Part shown: piece by piece, positions 26,768-35,161 of the stretch | Position numbering within the stretch: position 1 is the first letter of the stretch | Layout of the letters: each line of letters starts with the position of its first letter | Source: Neobacillus paridis | GTDB lineage: Bacteria > Bacillota > Bacilli > Bacillales > Cytobacillaceae | Assembly (NCBI RefSeq): GCF_016765675.1 | Contig: NZ_JAESWB010000168.1 | Coordinates: 434,001 to 498,000, forward strand | Direction of reading: 5' to 3' | Length of the DNA stretch: 64,000 nt | Position numbers and translations under genes: made by a program | Notes under the pieces: model-generated | Told to the model about the DNA's origin: nothing | What the model saw: only the letters and a program-made list of their open reading frames with translations | The model's database searches: none

Positions 26768-26857
26768 AAAATCAAAAGAACGTTCCACATTTATGGTATG
26801 ATAAGGAAGCAAAAGAAGCGGCCGAGTTTTATATTACAGAAAGCTTATAAGGGATTG
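26768..26857 (+). pseudogene. Internally deleted relic copy of the VOC gene
   Basis: 26768-26832 matches the 5' coding region 25046-25110 of the two-domain VOC gene with only a few changes. It is joined directly to 26833-26857, which matches the last 25 bases of the same gene (25926-25950). About 815 bp in between is missing. The original stop is altered (TAG to TTG). It is a deletion relic of a duplicated gene and cannot encode a working protein. Confidence 0.8.
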
Positions 26858-26941
26858 AATGAGGTTCAAAGTAATGTTAAAAAGGGGTTATAAAAGTACT
26901 TAGATCTTCCCAAAGGACTTTTTACAAAAGGAGAAGGTATC

Positions 26942-28132
26942 ATGGCACGAGTTTTATTTATAAATGGCGGATCAGTTGGTCATGTCAATCCAACCATCGG
27001 AGTGGTGCAAGAGCTGATCAGGCGCGGCGAAGAGGTCGTGTATTTTACAATTGAGGATTATCGCAAGCGCATGGAGCAAACGGGGGCGACAGTGAGGACC
27101 TTTAATGTTCAAGAATTTTTAAAGGCTTTTATCTCAGGTGGGAGAAATAATGTACTTGAAAGAATCATTGGACTTTTGCGAACGGCAGATATTATAATCC
27201 CTGAGGTTCTTAAGCAAATCAAAGGTGAGCACTTTGATTACATCATTCATGATTCGATGTTTGGCTGTGGACGCTTACTTGGGCAAATCCTTAAGCTTCC
27301 GGCCGTCAATTCGTGTACTTCTTTTGCACAGTCTAAAAGCTCATTCGATAACATGTTCAAACAGCTTGCAAAAAATATTCCTCAAGAAACATTCAGTGAA
27401 TATCACAGGCTGACAGCAAAGGTAAAGGAAATGTATGGTGTGGAAATCCATTCGCCCTATGAAGTATTTTGTAATCCTGAACCGTTAACAATCGTTTATA
27501 CAACTAGGAAGTTTCAACCTTTTGAGGAGGAATTCGACGAAACATATAAATTTGTAGGTCCTTCCATCACTTCAAGAAAGACGGATGAGAACTTCGATTT
27601 ACCAGGAATTATGGAAAAAAGCCCGATTTACATATCCCTGGGAACTGTCTTTAATCAAGCAATTGATTTTTACAAGCTGTGTTTCGAGGCATTTGGCAAT
27701 ACGGAACATACTGTGGTCATGTCGATTGGGGAAAAAGTTCCGCAGGCTGATTTGGGAGAGATACCTGAAAACTTTATTGTAAAAAATTATCTTCCACAAA
27801 CAGAGGTGCTGAAGTACACGAAATTATTTATCACACATGGCGGCATGAACAGTGTCCACGAAGGTCTCTATTTTGGGGTTCCGCTCATTGTCATTCCGCA
27901 GAGTGCAGATCAGCCGGTCATTGCCGACCAAGTTGCCAAAATCGGAGCCGGCATGCCATTACAAATGCAAGGCTTGACGGCAAAACAGCTGCGCGAATCC
28001 GCAGACCAGGTGTTGAGCCAGCCATCATTCCATCAAGCTGCGGCCAAAATGAAAGAATCCTTACGAAAATCGGGCGGGTATCAGCAGGCTGTTAATGAAA
28101 TTTTTGAATTTAAAAGACAATATAACATATAA
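26942..28132 (+). CDS. MGT-family UDP-glycosyltransferase (GT1)
   Basis: 396-aa GT-B fold glycosyltransferase of the macrolide glycosyltransferase family (Bacillus YjiC/YdhE/YojK type). The N-terminal acceptor domain begins VLFINGGSVGHVNPTIGVVQ, and the C-terminal donor domain shows PIYISLGTVFN and the sugar-nucleotide motif THGGMNSVHEGLYFGVPLIV followed by PQSADQPVIADQV. These enzymes transfer a hexose from a UDP-sugar to hydroxyls of macrolides, flavonoids or other small hydrophobic acceptors and often serve detoxification. The ATG follows AAAAGGAGAAGG. Monogenic, with a hairpin terminator 10 bp after the stop. Confidence 0.88.
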   Translation: MARVLFINGGSVGHVNPTIGVVQELIRRGEEVVYFTIEDYRKRMEQTGATVRTFNVQEFLKAFISGGRNNVLERIIGLLRTADIIIPEVLKQIKGEHFDYIIHDSMFGCGRLLGQILKLPAVNSCTSFAQSKSSFDNMFKQLAKNIPQETFSEYHRLTAKVKEMYGVEIHSPYEVFCNPEPLTIVYTTRKFQPFEEEFDETYKFVGPSITSRKTDENFDLPGIMEKSPIYISLGTVFNQAIDFYKLCFEAFGNTEHTVVMSIGEKVPQADLGEIPENFIVKNYLPQTEVLKYTKLFITHGGMNSVHEGLYFGVPLIVIPQSADQPVIADQVAKIGAGMPLQMQGLTAKQLRESADQVLSQPSFHQAAAKMKESLRKSGGYQQAVNEIFEFKRQYNI

Positions 28133-28142
28133 ACGAGTATTG

Positions 28143-28183
28143 TGGTCAGCCCCCATAACTTTAACGCAACAGGGGGCTGACCA
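28143..28183 (+). terminator. Terminator after the glycosyltransferase gene
   Basis: Perfect 12-bp stem TGGTCAGCCCCC (28143-28154) / GGGGGCTGACCA (28172-28183), 17-nt loop, only a short T-stretch after it. Confidence 0.6.
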
Positions 28184-28464
28184 TTAATAGTTAGTCCAAA
28201 TACCCTCCGCTAACTTTTCAAATCAATTATCTTCCCAATAGCCAAGAAATGGCTGAATCGCATTGACTGGTATGTGATAGAGAGGCTTCCTTTGTTCTGG
28301 AATAAAACAGGAATATCCGTCATAAACACAGTGGAATGGGTTAAAGCATCAAGATGATTCAACACCAACTTGTGAAACTAATTTTCTGGAAACAGTCTGT
28401 TTGTTTCAACTGGTAGTTTTCTTTATACGCTAAAGCTATTAATGTAGCAAACATTAGAAAAATA
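28184..28464. other. Intergenic region with a possible minus-strand coding remnant
   Basis: No intact gene. On the minus strand a 55-codon stop-free stretch (28377 to 28213, then TAG) reads like protein (segments LNHLDALTHSTVFMTDIPVL and SLSITYQSMRFSHFLAIGKI), preceded by a TAG. It has no start or ribosome binding site. A decayed 3' end of a gene is possible; I do not recognise the family. Confidence 0.25.
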
Positions 28465-28503
28465 TTGACAATTCAGATATATGTTAATAAAATATTTATT
28501 AAC
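28465..28503 (+). promoter_or_regulatory. Promoter and overlapping palindromic operator of the HutC-type regulator
   Basis: TTGACA (28465-28470), 17-bp spacer, TAAAAT (28488-28493) is a strong SigA promoter. A perfect palindrome GTTAATAAA-ATA-TTTATTAAC (28483-28503) covers the -10 box, an ideal place for autorepression by the dimeric regulator encoded just downstream. Confidence 0.6.
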
Positions 28504-28523
28504 AACTCAAACAATATAAGATT

Positions 28524-28540
28524 ATAAAGTTATAACATTA
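28524..28540. promoter_or_regulatory. Candidate regulator-binding site, copy 1
   Basis: ATAAAGTTATAACATTA in the leader of the HutC-type regulator gene contains the palindrome GTTATAAC. The same 17-mer with one change occurs before the ABC transporter operon (29293-29309), so it is a shared candidate operator. Confidence 0.45.
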
Positions 28541-28558
28541 CTAAAAGGTGAATGAAAA

Positions 28559-29272
28559 ATGAAGATAGATAAAAATAGCCACGTTCCTTTTTATCGGCAG
28601 GTGGAAGAGGTACTGGAGGAGAAAATTATATCCAAGCAATGGGACGTAGGCTATCAGCTGCCGACGGAACAAGAACTTGCAGACTTGTTTGATGTGAGTA
28701 CAATAACCGTTAAGCGGGCTATTATTGAGCTTGTTAATAAGGGGTATCTGTACAGGCAGAGAGGGAAAGGGACGTTTGTTGCAGGGGGCCAAAATGAGCA
28801 GGATATTGGCACCATGTTTTCTTTGATTACGGATAATGAGGAACATCCTCATGAATTAATTAGCTTTTCGATTGAAGACTCGAATAAGGAAATCGCCGAA
28901 AAACTAAAATTAGAAGCTAAAGCCAAGATATATAAGATTAAGCGATTAAAAATTAATAAAGACATCCCTGAAGCACTGGAATATACTTATCTTCCTTATA
29001 AATTATGCCCAGGACTTACCCCAGAGGACATAGAAAATGAACTGATTTACAATGTTTTGCTTAAAAAATATCATATCGCCTTAGATAAGGCCAAGTTGTT
29101 TGTTAGACCATATATTGTAACAGGTAAAAAAGCAGAAAGAATGCAAGTTGAACCAGGTGCACCGGTTTTTAAATGGGAACGGTTTACCTACTCCAAACAA
29201 GGGGAGATTGTTGAATATTCACAGTTTTATGACCGGCAAGAACTTACCTATTATACAGAAATCAAATTCTAA
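28559..29272 (+). CDS. GntR-family regulator, HutC/UTRA subfamily
   Basis: 237-aa regulator. The N-terminal winged helix (VPFYRQVEEVLEEKIISKQW, YQLPTEQELADLFDVSTITV, QRGKGTFVAGG) is followed by a UTRA effector domain from about residue 90 (ISFSIEDSNKEIAEKLKL, ALEYTYLPYKLCPGL, VFKWERFTYSKQGEIVEYSQ). AAAAGGTGAATGAAA precedes the ATG. It stands just upstream of, and in the same direction as, the ABC importer/dehydrogenase operon and likely represses it until the substrate or a derivative binds. The shared 17-mer sites in both leaders support this. Confidence 0.88.
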   Translation: MKIDKNSHVPFYRQVEEVLEEKIISKQWDVGYQLPTEQELADLFDVSTITVKRAIIELVNKGYLYRQRGKGTFVAGGQNEQDIGTMFSLITDNEEHPHELISFSIEDSNKEIAEKLKLEAKAKIYKIKRLKINKDIPEALEYTYLPYKLCPGLTPEDIENELIYNVLLKKYHIALDKAKLFVRPYIVTGKKAERMQVEPGAPVFKWERFTYSKQGEIVEYSQFYDRQELTYYTEIKF

Positions 29273-29292
29273 CTGATAAAGTGGTCTAACTG

Positions 29293-29332
29293 ATAAAGTT
29301 ATAATATTATATTTTAAAATATATAACTTTAT
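29293..29332. promoter_or_regulatory. Long inverted repeat, candidate operator before the ABC operon
   Basis: Perfect 11-bp arms ATAAAGTTATA (29293-29303) and TATAACTTTAT (29322-29332) enclose a second palindrome ATATTTTAAAATAT (29309-29322). The left arm is part of the 17-mer shared with 28524-28540. It lies about 155 bp before the lipoprotein gene; no T-run gives it a terminator look. The remaining leader is very AT-rich and includes TTGGCAATAT twice (29339, 29360), but I cannot fix a promoter. Confidence 0.5.
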
Positions 29333-29487
29333 ATTTTTTTGGCAATATATATCTGAAAATTGGCAATATTATATTTATATAAAATTGCAAACTCCAGTGA
29401 GAAAAAGAGGGGTGAAAACCGACTGTAAACGACTATTTAATGATTGAAATAAAGAAAGTGTGAATGACCGATAATGAGGAGGAAAAA

Positions 29488-30576
29488 ATGGTGAAACGGA
29501 AATCGATACTGATTGGGTTGATTAGTTTAATGTTGCTAATTGTATCGGCATGCAGCAGCAGTCAAACAGGCGGCGATTCTAAAGAGACAGGAAAAAAAGA
29601 TAGCAAAACCCTTGTATTGGCAGCTTACGGGGGAAGTTATGAGAAAAAAATGAAGGAAACCGTAATCCCAAAATTTGAAAAGGAATTTGGCGTAAAAGTG
29701 AAATACATTACCGGTAGTTCGGTAGACACCGTTTCCAAACTACAGGCACAAAAGGATAACCCCCAAATTGATGTGGCCTTTATCGATGATGGTCCTCAAG
29801 CACAAGCAAAATCCTTTGGCTTGCTAGCGCCTTTGGATGAAAAAATCGTAACGAATCTAGCAAATGTTTATGATATCGCAAAAGACAAGGATAATATCGG
29901 CGTTGGGTTCGGGATTATTTCTACTGGATTGGCTTATAACAAAGAGATGTTTGAACAGAACAAATGGGAACCGATCTCTTCTTGGAATGATTTAGCGGAT
30001 CCTAAGTTCAAAGGAAAACTGGTATTGCCATCCATCTCTAATACTTACGGACTGCAAATGCTCATCATGGCGGCAAAAGCAAATGGCGGTAGTGAACAAA
30101 ATATTGAACCTGGCTTTAATAAAATGAAGCAAATTGCCAAGAATGCGGTGACATTTGATAAAACAGCGGATGTTTCCAATTACTTTTTACAAGGACAAAC
30201 TGTTGCTAGTGCTTGGGGCAGCAGTCGTGTATTTACGTTAAAAGAGACGGGATTCCCGATCGAGTTTGTCATCCCGAAAGAGGGGGCACCCGCTTTAATG
30301 TCAACTGTCAGCGTCGTTAAGGGGGCACCGAATGAAGAACTTGCCCAGAAATTTGTCAATTATGTCTTAAGCGAAGAAGTACAGGCTGAATTTGCCAAAT
30401 CCTTGTTTGACGGACCAGTTAATAAGAAGGTGAAATTGAGCGGAGAGATTCTCGATAAGATCATTTATGGAGAAGAGCAAATTTCCAAGCTTGTAAAAGT
30501 GGATTGGGAGTATATCAATCAAAAACGTGATGAGTGGACAGAGAGAGCAAATAAAGAAATCGAAGTGGCCCACTAA
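29488..30576 (+). CDS. ABC transporter substrate-binding lipoprotein (polyamine/opine type)
   Basis: 362-aa exported lipoprotein. After a basic start (MVKRKS) there is a hydrophobic segment and a lipobox LIVSAC with Cys22 as the lipidated residue. The mature domain is a type-II periplasmic binding fold of the PotD/PotF class (LVLAAYGGSYEKKMKETVIP, YNKEMFEQNKWEPISSWNDL, YVLSEEVQAEFA). The start is ATG 29488 behind GAGGAGG; an upstream ATG (29464) is less likely. It delivers the substrate to the two permeases encoded downstream. PotD-like folds bind polyamines, opines, amino acids or phosphonates; the dehydrogenase genes in the operon favour an amino acid derivative. Confidence 0.88.
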   Translation: MVKRKSILIGLISLMLLIVSACSSSQTGGDSKETGKKDSKTLVLAAYGGSYEKKMKETVIPKFEKEFGVKVKYITGSSVDTVSKLQAQKDNPQIDVAFIDDGPQAQAKSFGLLAPLDEKIVTNLANVYDIAKDKDNIGVGFGIISTGLAYNKEMFEQNKWEPISSWNDLADPKFKGKLVLPSISNTYGLQMLIMAAKANGGSEQNIEPGFNKMKQIAKNAVTFDKTADVSNYFLQGQTVASAWGSSRVFTLKETGFPIEFVIPKEGAPALMSTVSVVKGAPNEELAQKFVNYVLSEEVQAEFAKSLFDGPVNKKVKLSGEILDKIIYGEEQISKLVKVDWEYINQKRDEWTERANKEIEVAH

Positions 30577-30591
30577 TAATGAGGTGAAACC

Positions 30592-31650
30592 ATGAGTTAT
30601 CTATGCCTTGAAAATGTAGTAAAAACTTTTGACAAAACAGAAGTTGTAAAAAAGATGAATCTTGAGATCAAGAAAGGGGAGCTCGTCTCCTTTCTTGGAC
30701 CTTCAGGATGCGGCAAGACTACGACTCTCAATATGATTGCCGGGTTTTTGGAAGTTGATGGCGGAAGAATTGTGGTAGACGGCAAGCCTGTTCACCTGCT
30801 TCCGCCGAACAAAAGGGAAATGGGCATGGTTTTTCAAAACTATGCTCTCTTTCCGCACATGACGGTCTTTGATAACGTCGCTTATGGTTTGAAGTTACGG
30901 AAAGTCCCAAAAGGTGAAATAAGGGAACGCGTTTTGGAAGCGCTGGAAATGGTGCGCTTGGCAGGCTATGAAAAACGCTATCCAAAGGAACTGTCTGGCG
31001 GCCAGCAGCAGCGTGTCTCATTAGCCAGAGCTCTTGTCATTAAACCCAAAGTACTACTGTTGGATGAACCGCTCAGCAATTTGGATGCCAAGTTGCGGCA
31101 AGAAATGCGTGAAGAAATAGTGGAAATTCAGAAAAAAGTCGGGATTACCACTATATTTGTCACCCACGATCAGGAAGAAGCGCTCGCCATTTCCGACCGG
31201 ATAGCAGTCATGTATGAAGGTAGAATTGAACAAATGGACACTCCGGTGGAGATTTATAACCATCCGAAAACAGACTTTGTTTCACGGTTTATAGGGGAAG
31301 TAAACCAGATTCAAGGCCAGGTTGTGGAGACGTACAATGGTCAGCAATGCAAGATAACCTTTGATGGGTATGAACAGGTCATTTCAAAACTCGGGGTGAA
31401 GGATTCTGTAATGAATTTCTATCTACGGCCTGAAAAAATCCAGCTCGCCCAAACAAATCGTGAGGGTCTTCACGTTAAGCTGGAAAGAAAAATGTTTTTA
31501 GGGGCAAAAACCCGTTATATTTTGCAATTCAAAGAAAAACAGTTGATTGCCGACATTTCCAATACTGTTTTAAATCCCGATTTAATAAAAGAGGGACAGG
31601 ATGTATATGCTGTATGGAATCCTGAAGAATTATTGCTGGTGAAAAAGTGA
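30592..31650 (+). CDS. ABC transporter ATPase (PotA type)
   Basis: 352-aa ATPase with Walker A GPSGCGKTT (36-44), Q-loop FQNYALFPHM, signature LSGGQQQRVSLARAL, Walker B VLLLDEPLSNLD and the switch VTHDQEEAL, followed by a TOBE/OB domain (about 270-350). This domain order is the PotA/CysA/MalK group. It energises the importer formed with the two following permeases. Confidence 0.92.
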   Translation: MSYLCLENVVKTFDKTEVVKKMNLEIKKGELVSFLGPSGCGKTTTLNMIAGFLEVDGGRIVVDGKPVHLLPPNKREMGMVFQNYALFPHMTVFDNVAYGLKLRKVPKGEIRERVLEALEMVRLAGYEKRYPKELSGGQQQRVSLARALVIKPKVLLLDEPLSNLDAKLRQEMREEIVEIQKKVGITTIFVTHDQEEALAISDRIAVMYEGRIEQMDTPVEIYNHPKTDFVSRFIGEVNQIQGQVVETYNGQQCKITFDGYEQVISKLGVKDSVMNFYLRPEKIQLAQTNREGLHVKLERKMFLGAKTRYILQFKEKQLIADISNTVLNPDLIKEGQDVYAVWNPEELLLVKK

Positions 31651-31661
31651 GGTGAATTCGA

Positions 31662-32585
31662 ATGCAAGCGGAAGTGGAAGTGCAACAAGAACAAGAAATC
31701 TTATATAAGCAGGAGAAAAAAAGATTAACACGAAAAAAGCTTGATTCGTGGTTATTACTGCTTCCAACCTTGGCAATTTTTATCTTTTTCTTTCTGCTGC
31801 CATTGTTTTTTCTTTTTATCACAAGTTTTAAGACATTTGACGCAGGAAGTGGAATTGGCAGTGAATGGACGCTGCAAAATTATGTAAAGTTTCTTTTCGA
31901 CAAATTTTACTTGGGTGTATTATGGAGAACGGTAAAAATCGGTCTGTTAACGACATTGGTGGCGATTGTCATTTCCTATCCGGTTGCTTATCAGATTACG
32001 AAAGCCAATGGCAGGTTGAAAAATTATTTAACCTTATTGGTATTATCACCGTTATTGATCAGCATGGTCATCCGCTGTTACGGCTGGGTTATTTTGTTGT
32101 CCAATAATGGCGTTGTTAATAATACCCTAATGAAGATGGGATGGATTGATAAACCACTTACCCTGTTATATACGGAATTTAGTGTTGTAATTGGAATGGT
32201 GCATGTTTTATTCCCATATATGGTGTTAAGTATCATGGGTTCACTTGAAAGAATTGACCCGAGTGTAATTAGAGCCTCCCAAAATCTAGGAGCAAGTCCA
32301 ATTAGAACATTCTTTTCTGTCGTTTTGCCGTTAACACTTCCTGGGATTTTTGCGGGTTCGGTTATGGTGTTCAGTTTGGCAGTGAGTTCATTTGTTACCC
32401 CAGCGATTCTTGGCGGGCCACAGGTAAAGGTCATGTCCTTCCTGACATATGAACAGGTAACAACCATGTTGAATTGGCCATATGGTTCGGCGATTGGTTT
32501 CTTATTAATCTTTATTGCTACGATTACCATTGTTGTATACAGTAAACTACTTACTCGATCAGAAAAAGGGGTGGCCATACAATGA
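31662..32585 (+). CDS. ABC transporter permease (PotB type)
   Basis: 307-aa inner-membrane protein with six predicted membrane helices, a basic cytoplasmic N-terminus of about 30 residues and the EAA coupling loop (IRASQNLGASPIRTFFSVVL PLTLPG at about 200-225). First of two permeases; it overlaps the second by 4 nt (ATGA). Confidence 0.9.
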   Translation: MQAEVEVQQEQEILYKQEKKRLTRKKLDSWLLLLPTLAIFIFFFLLPLFFLFITSFKTFDAGSGIGSEWTLQNYVKFLFDKFYLGVLWRTVKIGLLTTLVAIVISYPVAYQITKANGRLKNYLTLLVLSPLLISMVIRCYGWVILLSNNGVVNNTLMKMGWIDKPLTLLYTEFSVVIGMVHVLFPYMVLSIMGSLERIDPSVIRASQNLGASPIRTFFSVVLPLTLPGIFAGSVMVFSLAVSSFVTPAILGGPQVKVMSFLTYEQVTTMLNWPYGSAIGFLLIFIATITIVVYSKLLTRSEKGVAIQ

Positions 32586-33382
32586 GGAAGGTATTGCCCA
32601 AAGCTGGCTTGAATCTCTTTTGTCTATTGGTCTACATTTTTCTAGCAGCTCCAATAGTAGTAGTGTTATTGTCATCGCTGACAACTACCGAGTATATAGT
32701 GTTTCCGCCGAAAGGAATTACATTGAGGTGGTATACGGAGTTACTAGACCATCCTGAGTTTATGCAATCATTCACATTAAGCATTATCGTTGCTTTCGGA
32801 ACGGCGATAATTGCGACTTTTATCGGAACGATGGCATCCATAGCTGTTGTCAGATATGAGTTTAAATTGAAAACGGCGATTGTTCAGTTGGTGGGTTCGC
32901 CACTTTTGATTCCATCAGTAGTATTTGGGGTGGCCCTGTTGCAGTTTTATTCCTGGATTGGAATTGCTGCCAGCCCAATTGCTTTGGTCATTGGTCATAT
33001 TATTTTAACCATTCCTTTTGTCATGCGTTTGGTAGTCGCAAGTTTAGTCGGGTTTGACCGTTCAATCGAACAGGCTGCGATGAATTTAGGGGCAGGCAGT
33101 TTTAAAGTATTCTTTCAAATTACTTTGCCCATGATAAAATCCGGTGTCATCGCAGGGGCCATTTTTGCCTTTATCACTTCTTTTGATGATTTGACGGTAG
33201 CATTATTCATTGTCAGCACAGACGTGGTTACATTGCCAGTTCGAATATATACGTATATGCAATATCAATATGATCCAATCATCACTTCCGTCTCCAGTAT
33301 CATGATTCTATTAACCTTTGTTTTAATGGTTGTGATTGAAAGGGTACTGGGCGTTGGTAAAGTGTTTGCTTCGAAAAACTGA
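32582..33382 (+). CDS. ABC transporter permease (PotC type)
   Basis: 266-aa permease with six membrane helices and the EAA loop (IEQAAMNLGAGSFKVFFQIT then LPMIKSG). The ATG overlaps the upstream stop. Completes the importer. Sixteen bases later the dehydrogenase subunits begin, so transport and oxidation are co-expressed. Confidence 0.9.
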   Translation: MRKVLPKAGLNLFCLLVYIFLAAPIVVVLLSSLTTTEYIVFPPKGITLRWYTELLDHPEFMQSFTLSIIVAFGTAIIATFIGTMASIAVVRYEFKLKTAIVQLVGSPLLIPSVVFGVALLQFYSWIGIAASPIALVIGHIILTIPFVMRLVVASLVGFDRSIEQAAMNLGAGSFKVFFQITLPMIKSGVIAGAIFAFITSFDDLTVALFIVSTDVVTLPVRIYTYMQYQYDPIITSVSSIMILLTFVLMVVIERVLGVGKVFASKN

Positions 33383-33397
33383 GAAGAAGGTGTTTTT

Positions 33398-33721
33398 ATG
33401 CATATTAAACATCATCCAGTGTTAGGGGAACAGCTACAAAAAACTATAACCATCTATTTTAATGATCTTCCATACACTGCCTATGAACAACAAACCGTTG
33501 CCGCTGCATTAATGGCTAATGGGATTAAACGCTTGGGTTCAAGCAGAAATTTGGTTCAGCCACGAGGGCTTTTTTGCACAAAAGGCAGATGTTGTAGCTG
33601 TTACGCGACCATAAATGGCGAAGACCATGTGCGTACATGCCAGACAATGGTGGAAGATGGGATGAAAATTTACCCGAATGATGAAGACCCGGAAGTAAGG
33701 GGTGAATGCTGTGGAGACTGA
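33398..33721 (+). CDS. (2Fe-2S)-binding subunit of an amino-compound dehydrogenase (HcnA-like)
   Basis: 107-aa ferredoxin-like subunit. The cluster ligands follow the plant-type spacing Cys60-x4-Cys65-x2-Cys68-x12-Cys81 (LFCTKGRCCSC, HVRTC). It corresponds to HcnA, the small subunit of opine oxidase/D-hydroxyproline dehydrogenase, or the N-terminal piece of heterotetrameric sarcosine oxidase alpha. It ends in a Cys pair (ECCGD). AGAAGAAGGTG precedes the ATG. It overlaps the next gene by 11 nt when that gene starts at 33711. Confidence 0.85.
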   Translation: MHIKHHPVLGEQLQKTITIYFNDLPYTAYEQQTVAAALMANGIKRLGSSRNLVQPRGLFCTKGRCCSCYATINGEDHVRTCQTMVEDGMKIYPNDEDPEVRGECCGD

Positions 33722-34799
33722 TGTATTAATTATCGGTGCAGGTCCGGCCGGTTTGGCTGCTGCCTTTGAGACGGCTTCCAGGGGCTTGCAAGTCACGCTT
33801 GTTGATGAGTCTAAATCAATGGGTGGGCAATTGGTCCAACAGACGCAGGTCCTTTCTTCCTTGCCTTCCATTTATCAACCGATGTGCGGATTTGAATTGG
33901 CTGCCCATTTGTCCCGACAATTAGAAGATTTTGAGATTCGTTATTTATTGGGGCACCGCGTTATTGGTTTTTATAAAGATGGTAGTGTTGGCATTACCGA
34001 TGAAAAGAATGTTTTTCCTCTTAGGGCGAAGAAAACAATTGTCGCTACAGGTGCGTCTGAAAATGCCATCGCCTTTCCAAAATGGACACTTCCCGGAGTG
34101 ATGACGATTGGCGCCGCGCAAACGTTAATGAATCGGAATTTTGTTCAACCTGGGAAGAATGCGGTCATCGTCGGATCGAGTGATTTTGCCATGGATGTTG
34201 CACTGCAGCTTTCCAAAGTAGGCGTCCGGATTAGGGGGATTGTTGAAAAAAATACTGGTGTGAAAGCAAACGGCACGGAAAAAGTAGAGCAGGTTAGAAA
34301 AATCGGTATCCCTATCTTGTTGAACTCCTCCATTAAGGAGGCAAGGGGAATTGGGGCGGTGTCGGAGGTTGATATTCAACAAGGGGAAGATATTTGGACA
34401 GAAAAAGTGGATTTGGTTTGTGTCGATGGCGGCAGGTCACCGATTTTAGATATTTTTTATCAATTGGGGTGTTCATTTGGCCACCAAGAAGAGTTGGGCG
34501 GATGGGTTCCGCAATACAATAATGATTTCCAAACAGATTGTGAAAATGTCTTTTTAGCGGGAAATGCGGCCGGCATCAGTACTCAAGGTGCCTTACTTGT
34601 TACAGGAATGCTTGCCGGTATTAATGTCTGTGCAGCTTTAGGTGCAATCAGTAAGGAAGCGGTGGAAGAAGGGAAACAGTCGTTATGGAAAGAACTGGAG
34701 TCTATCGAAACAAGATCTAATCTTAAAGTTTGGCAGGCCAGAAATCAGCATATCGAAAAATTCGCACATCCTGTATTAAAGGACCAGTTTATCTCTTGA
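33711..34799 (+). CDS. FAD/NAD(P)-dependent oxidoreductase subunit (HcnB/OoxA-like)
   Basis: 362-aa two-dinucleotide-binding flavoprotein. The FAD motif is VLIIGAGPAGLAAA at the N-terminus, the central NAD motif NAVIVGSSDFAMDVALQL, and the C-terminal FAD segment ENVFLAGNAAGISTQGAL. It matches the alpha/A subunits of hydrogen cyanide synthase, opine oxidase and hydroxyproline dehydrogenase, but lacks the C-terminal BFD extension, which is a separate gene here. The start is GTG 33711 with AAGGGGTGA five or six bases upstream; GTG 33702 lies inside that ribosome binding site. Confidence 0.85.
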   Translation: METDVLIIGAGPAGLAAAFETASRGLQVTLVDESKSMGGQLVQQTQVLSSLPSIYQPMCGFELAAHLSRQLEDFEIRYLLGHRVIGFYKDGSVGITDEKNVFPLRAKKTIVATGASENAIAFPKWTLPGVMTIGAAQTLMNRNFVQPGKNAVIVGSSDFAMDVALQLSKVGVRIRGIVEKNTGVKANGTEKVEQVRKIGIPILLNSSIKEARGIGAVSEVDIQQGEDIWTEKVDLVCVDGGRSPILDIFYQLGCSFGHQEELGGWVPQYNNDFQTDCENVFLAGNAAGISTQGALLVTGMLAGINVCAALGAISKEAVEEGKQSLWKELESIETRSNLKVWQARNQHIEKFAHPVLKDQFIS

Positions 34800-34831
34800 T
34801 TCAAAAGTAAAAGAGACAGAAGGTGAATGAA

Positions 34832-35161
34832 TTGGATAAAAGCACGATTATTTGTCGCTGTGAAGAAATTAGTTTGGAGGAAATTGTAGAAGTTATTGCA
34901 AATGGTGCGAGAACATTCGATGATATTAAACGATTGACACGCTGCGGCATGGGACCTTGCCAATCGAAAATATGCAATTGCCTCGTGGCGGGCGTGATCC
35001 ACGAACAAACAGGAATGGAGTTTCACCAGATTCCGCTGCCGCGGATGAGAATGCCCATTAGTCCAATTAAACTGGAGACATTGGCAACCAATAGTACAAC
35101 TTTTTCTTCTGTTAAATCTGTTTTGGATGAGGTGGAATTAGAGGATGGGAAGGTGAAATAA
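34832..35161 (+). CDS. BFD-type (2Fe-2S)-binding protein
   Basis: 109-aa protein with the bacterioferritin-associated-ferredoxin fold: Cys8/Cys10 in CRCEE and Cys38/Cys43 in RCGMGPC. In fused relatives this module forms the C-terminus of the alpha subunit of opine oxidase/HcnB. Here it is free-standing between the two flavoprotein subunits, so it probably wires electrons between them. The start is TTG 34832 with AGAAGGTGA before it; GTG 34823 is three codons upstream and would place the ribosome binding site inside the gene. Confidence 0.82.
   Translation: MDKSTIICRCEEISLEEIVEVIANGARTFDDIKRLTRCGMGPCQSKICNCLVAGVIHEQTGMEFHQIPLPRMRMPISPIKLETLATNSTTFSSVKSVLDEVELEDGKVK

Larger units (their letters stand above)
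26543..26941. other. Intergenic region with terminator and relic sequence
   Basis: 399 bp with no full gene. A tiny frame GTG 26585 to stop 26659 (24 codons, behind GGGGAGGGG) encodes a hydrophobic C-terminus (IIFFGYIVGK) and is probably a fragment. A hairpin GGGAAATAAC (26651-26660) / GTTATTTCCC (26668-26677) may terminate the VOC gene. The VOC-gene relic occupies 26768-26857. The ribosome binding site of the glycosyltransferase (AAAAGGAGAAGG) closes the region. Confidence 0.5.

Noticed and set aside
29339-29385. Specific promoter for the ABC operon built on TTGGCA repeats
   Set aside because: Spacing to TAAAAT or TATAAA is 12-14 bp, too short for SigA; not called.
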